Source: Streptomyces endophytica
GTDB lineage: Bacteria; Actinomycetota; Actinomycetes; Streptomycetales; Streptomycetaceae
Direction of reading: 5' to 3'
Length of the DNA stretch: 64,000 nucleotides
Assembly (NCBI RefSeq): GCF_026153355.1
Contig: NZ_CP110636.1
Span: 3,658,001-3,722,000, forward strand
Shown: one piece after another, positions 63,041 to 64,000 of the stretch
Position numbering within the stretch: position 1 is the stretch's first letter
How the letters are laid out: the number at the start of each line of letters is the position of its first letter
Made by a program: the position numbers and the translations under genes
Notes under the pieces: model-generated
Seen by the model: only the letters and a program-made list of their open reading frames with translations
What the model was told of the DNA's origin: nothing
Databases searched by the model: none

Positions 63041-63780
63041 ACGCCGCGCCCGCCGACCAGATCCGCCTCCTCGACGTCCAGGCCCTCGACGTCCGGCTCA
63101 CCCAGCTCGCGCACCGGCTCAAGAACCTCCCCGAGCTGGCCGAGCTGCAGACCCTGGAGGCCGACCTCACCCAGCAGCGCGACCTGCTCGTCGCCGCGCA
63201 GACCGAGGAGAGCGACACCAGCCGCGAGCAGACCAAGGCCGAACAGGACGTGGACCAGGTGCGCCAGCGCGCCGCCCGCGACCAGAAGCGGCTGGACTCC
63301 GGCGCCGTCACCTCCCCCAAGGACCTGGAGAACCTCCAGCACGAGATCGCCTCGCTCGCCAAGCGCCAGGGCGACCTGGAGGACGTCGTCCTGGAGGTCA
63401 TGGAGCGCCGCGAGGCCGCCCAGGAGCGGGTCGCCGAACTGACCTCCCGGGTCGAGGCCATCCAGGCCAAGGTCGACGACGCCGTCGCCCGCCGCAACGC
63501 CGCCAGCAGCGAGATCGACGCCGAGGCCGCCGCGGTCACCAAGGAGCGCGAGCTGACCGTCGCCGACATCCCGGCCGACCTGCTGAAGCTCTACGACCGC
63601 ATCCGCGCCAAGGAGGGCGGCGTCGGCGCGGCCCGCCTCTACCAGCGCCGCTGCGAGGGCTGCCGCCTGGAGCTGAACATCACCGAGCTGAACGACATCC
63701 GGGCGGCCGCCGGCGACGCCGTCGTGCGCTGCGAGAACTGCGGCCGGATCCTGGTCCGCACCCCGGACTCGGGCCTGTAG
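63037..63780 (+). CDS. Zinc ribbon/coiled-coil protein (C4-type) with probable CTG start
   Basis: 247 residues. Residues 10-180 are a long coiled coil (LAHRLKNLPELAELQTLEAD, AEQDVDQVRQRAARDQKRL). The C-terminal C4 zinc ribbon is CEGC...CENC (RRCEGCRLELNITELND, VRCENCGRILVRT). In related species the protein begins MNAAPADQIRLLD; here the codon is CTG at 63037 (CTGA overlap with the Nif3 stop), with AGGAG upstream. Thus a non-ATG/GTG start or a sequence error. A DksA/CarD-like or RNase H-linked role has been proposed only by context. Confidence 0.85.
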   Translation: MNAAPADQIRLLDVQALDVRLTQLAHRLKNLPELAELQTLEADLTQQRDLLVAAQTEESDTSREQTKAEQDVDQVRQRAARDQKRLDSGAVTSPKDLENLQHEIASLAKRQGDLEDVVLEVMERREAAQERVAELTSRVEAIQAKVDDAVARRNAASSEIDAEAAAVTKERELTVADIPADLLKLYDRIRAKEGGVGAARLYQRRCEGCRLELNITELNDIRAAAGDAVVRCENCGRILVRTPDSGL

Positions 63781-63783
63781 ACC

Positions 63784-64000
63784 GTGCCGCGCACGCTGAT
63801 CGTCGAGGCGGACGGCGGGTCCCGGGCAACCCGGGGCCGGCCGGCTACGGCGCGGTCGTCCTCGACCCGGAAACGGGCGAGGCGCTCGCCGAGGCCGCCG
63901 AGTTCATCGGCACCGCGACCAACAACGTCGCCGAGTACAAGGGCCTCGTGGCCGGGCTGCGGGCCGCGCACGCGCTGGACCCGGAGGCCCGCATCCAGGT
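63784..64000 (+). CDS. Bifunctional RNase H/acid phosphatase, 5-prime part, frameshifted, runs off window
   Basis: The N-terminal RNase H fold is seen: LIVEADGGSRGNPGPAGYGAVV, TATNNVAEYKGLVAGL. GTG at 63784, 4 nt after the zinc-ribbon stop. One G is missing at 63824-63826 between GSR and GNPG. In actinobacteria this domain is usually fused to a CobC-type histidine phosphatase; that part lies beyond 64000. Confidence 0.85.
   Translation, partial: MPRTLIVEADGGSRATRGRPATARSSSTRKRARRSPRPPSSSAPRPTTSPSTRASWPGCGPRTRWTRRPASR

Noticed and set aside
1..64000. CRISPR arrays, tRNA/rRNA, prophage or IS elements
   Set aside because: No direct repeats with regular spacers, no cloverleaf-like stretches, no transposase or integrase frames.

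Overview
The window is high-GC actinobacterial chromosome and almost certainly Streptomyces. This rests on the codon bias (third positions nearly all G/C), GTG and ATGA/GTGA-coupled starts, DUF6230/DUF6114, CU044_5270-type and mycothiol-dependent enzyme families, a lone second ctaD, the Nif3-zinc ribbon-RNase H block, and a copy of the common Streptomyces palindromic repeat. I see no tRNA, rRNA, IS, phage or CRISPR.

Layout. 0.1-13.5 kb: housekeeping and transport genes (methyltransferase, acetyltransferases, DedA, DoxX with an iron-box-like operator, a FAD protein, a secreted HNH nuclease, a FetB-like permease, a yybP-ykoY-type Mn riboswitch before a TMEM165/GDT1 exporter, a HAD phosphatase, a peptidoglycan-binding membrane protein, and an MFS exporter fused to a winged helix). 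13.8-23.6 kb: an AhpD/CMD-like protein, a MhuD/IsdG-type heme oxygenase, a DUF2330 protein, a ProP-like transporter, an ECF sigma pair, ctaD and exported proteins. 26.5-32.5 kb: an ECF-type vitamin transporter operon with two surface proteins, behind a cobalamin riboswitch that carries a repeat insertion. 50.6-56.6 kb: a DUF3291 protein, an MFS exporter, and an ABC transporter with a DesK/DesR-like two-component system. 60-64 kb: a low-complexity propeller-like protein, Nif3, zinc ribbon and RNase H.

Main finding. Interleaved through 23.8-60 kb is a dispersed KstR regulon for steroid side-chain catabolism. It comprises a KstR repressor, a divergent CYP125-FadA5 pair (the arrangement of the M. 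tuberculosis cholesterol locus), an aldehyde dehydrogenase with a 3Fe-4S-type ferredoxin, an MBL hydrolase, an Rv3520c-like F420 oxidoreductase, a fused two-domain acyl-CoA dehydrogenase (FadE34-like), an Ltp-type thiolase, a MaoC hydratase (Hsd4B-like), a zinc alcohol dehydrogenase and an Hsd4A-like SDR. Sites matching the published KstR consensus TnnAACnnGTTnnA precede most of these units. A second palindrome, CTGACGGnnnGTCAG, recurs five times beside them and implies another regulator. A glycosyltransferase-methyltransferase-terpenoid-cyclase-fold operon sits under the strongest type of KstR box, suggesting an additional glyco-product or export branch. No acyl-CoA ligase and no sterol-ring genes are in the window.

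Sequence quality. About eighteen otherwise conserved genes or gene ends are broken by single-base indels, mostly a lost G or C in a short homopolymer. This looks like assembly error rather than pseudogenes, so I annotate such genes as whole and give each breakpoint.
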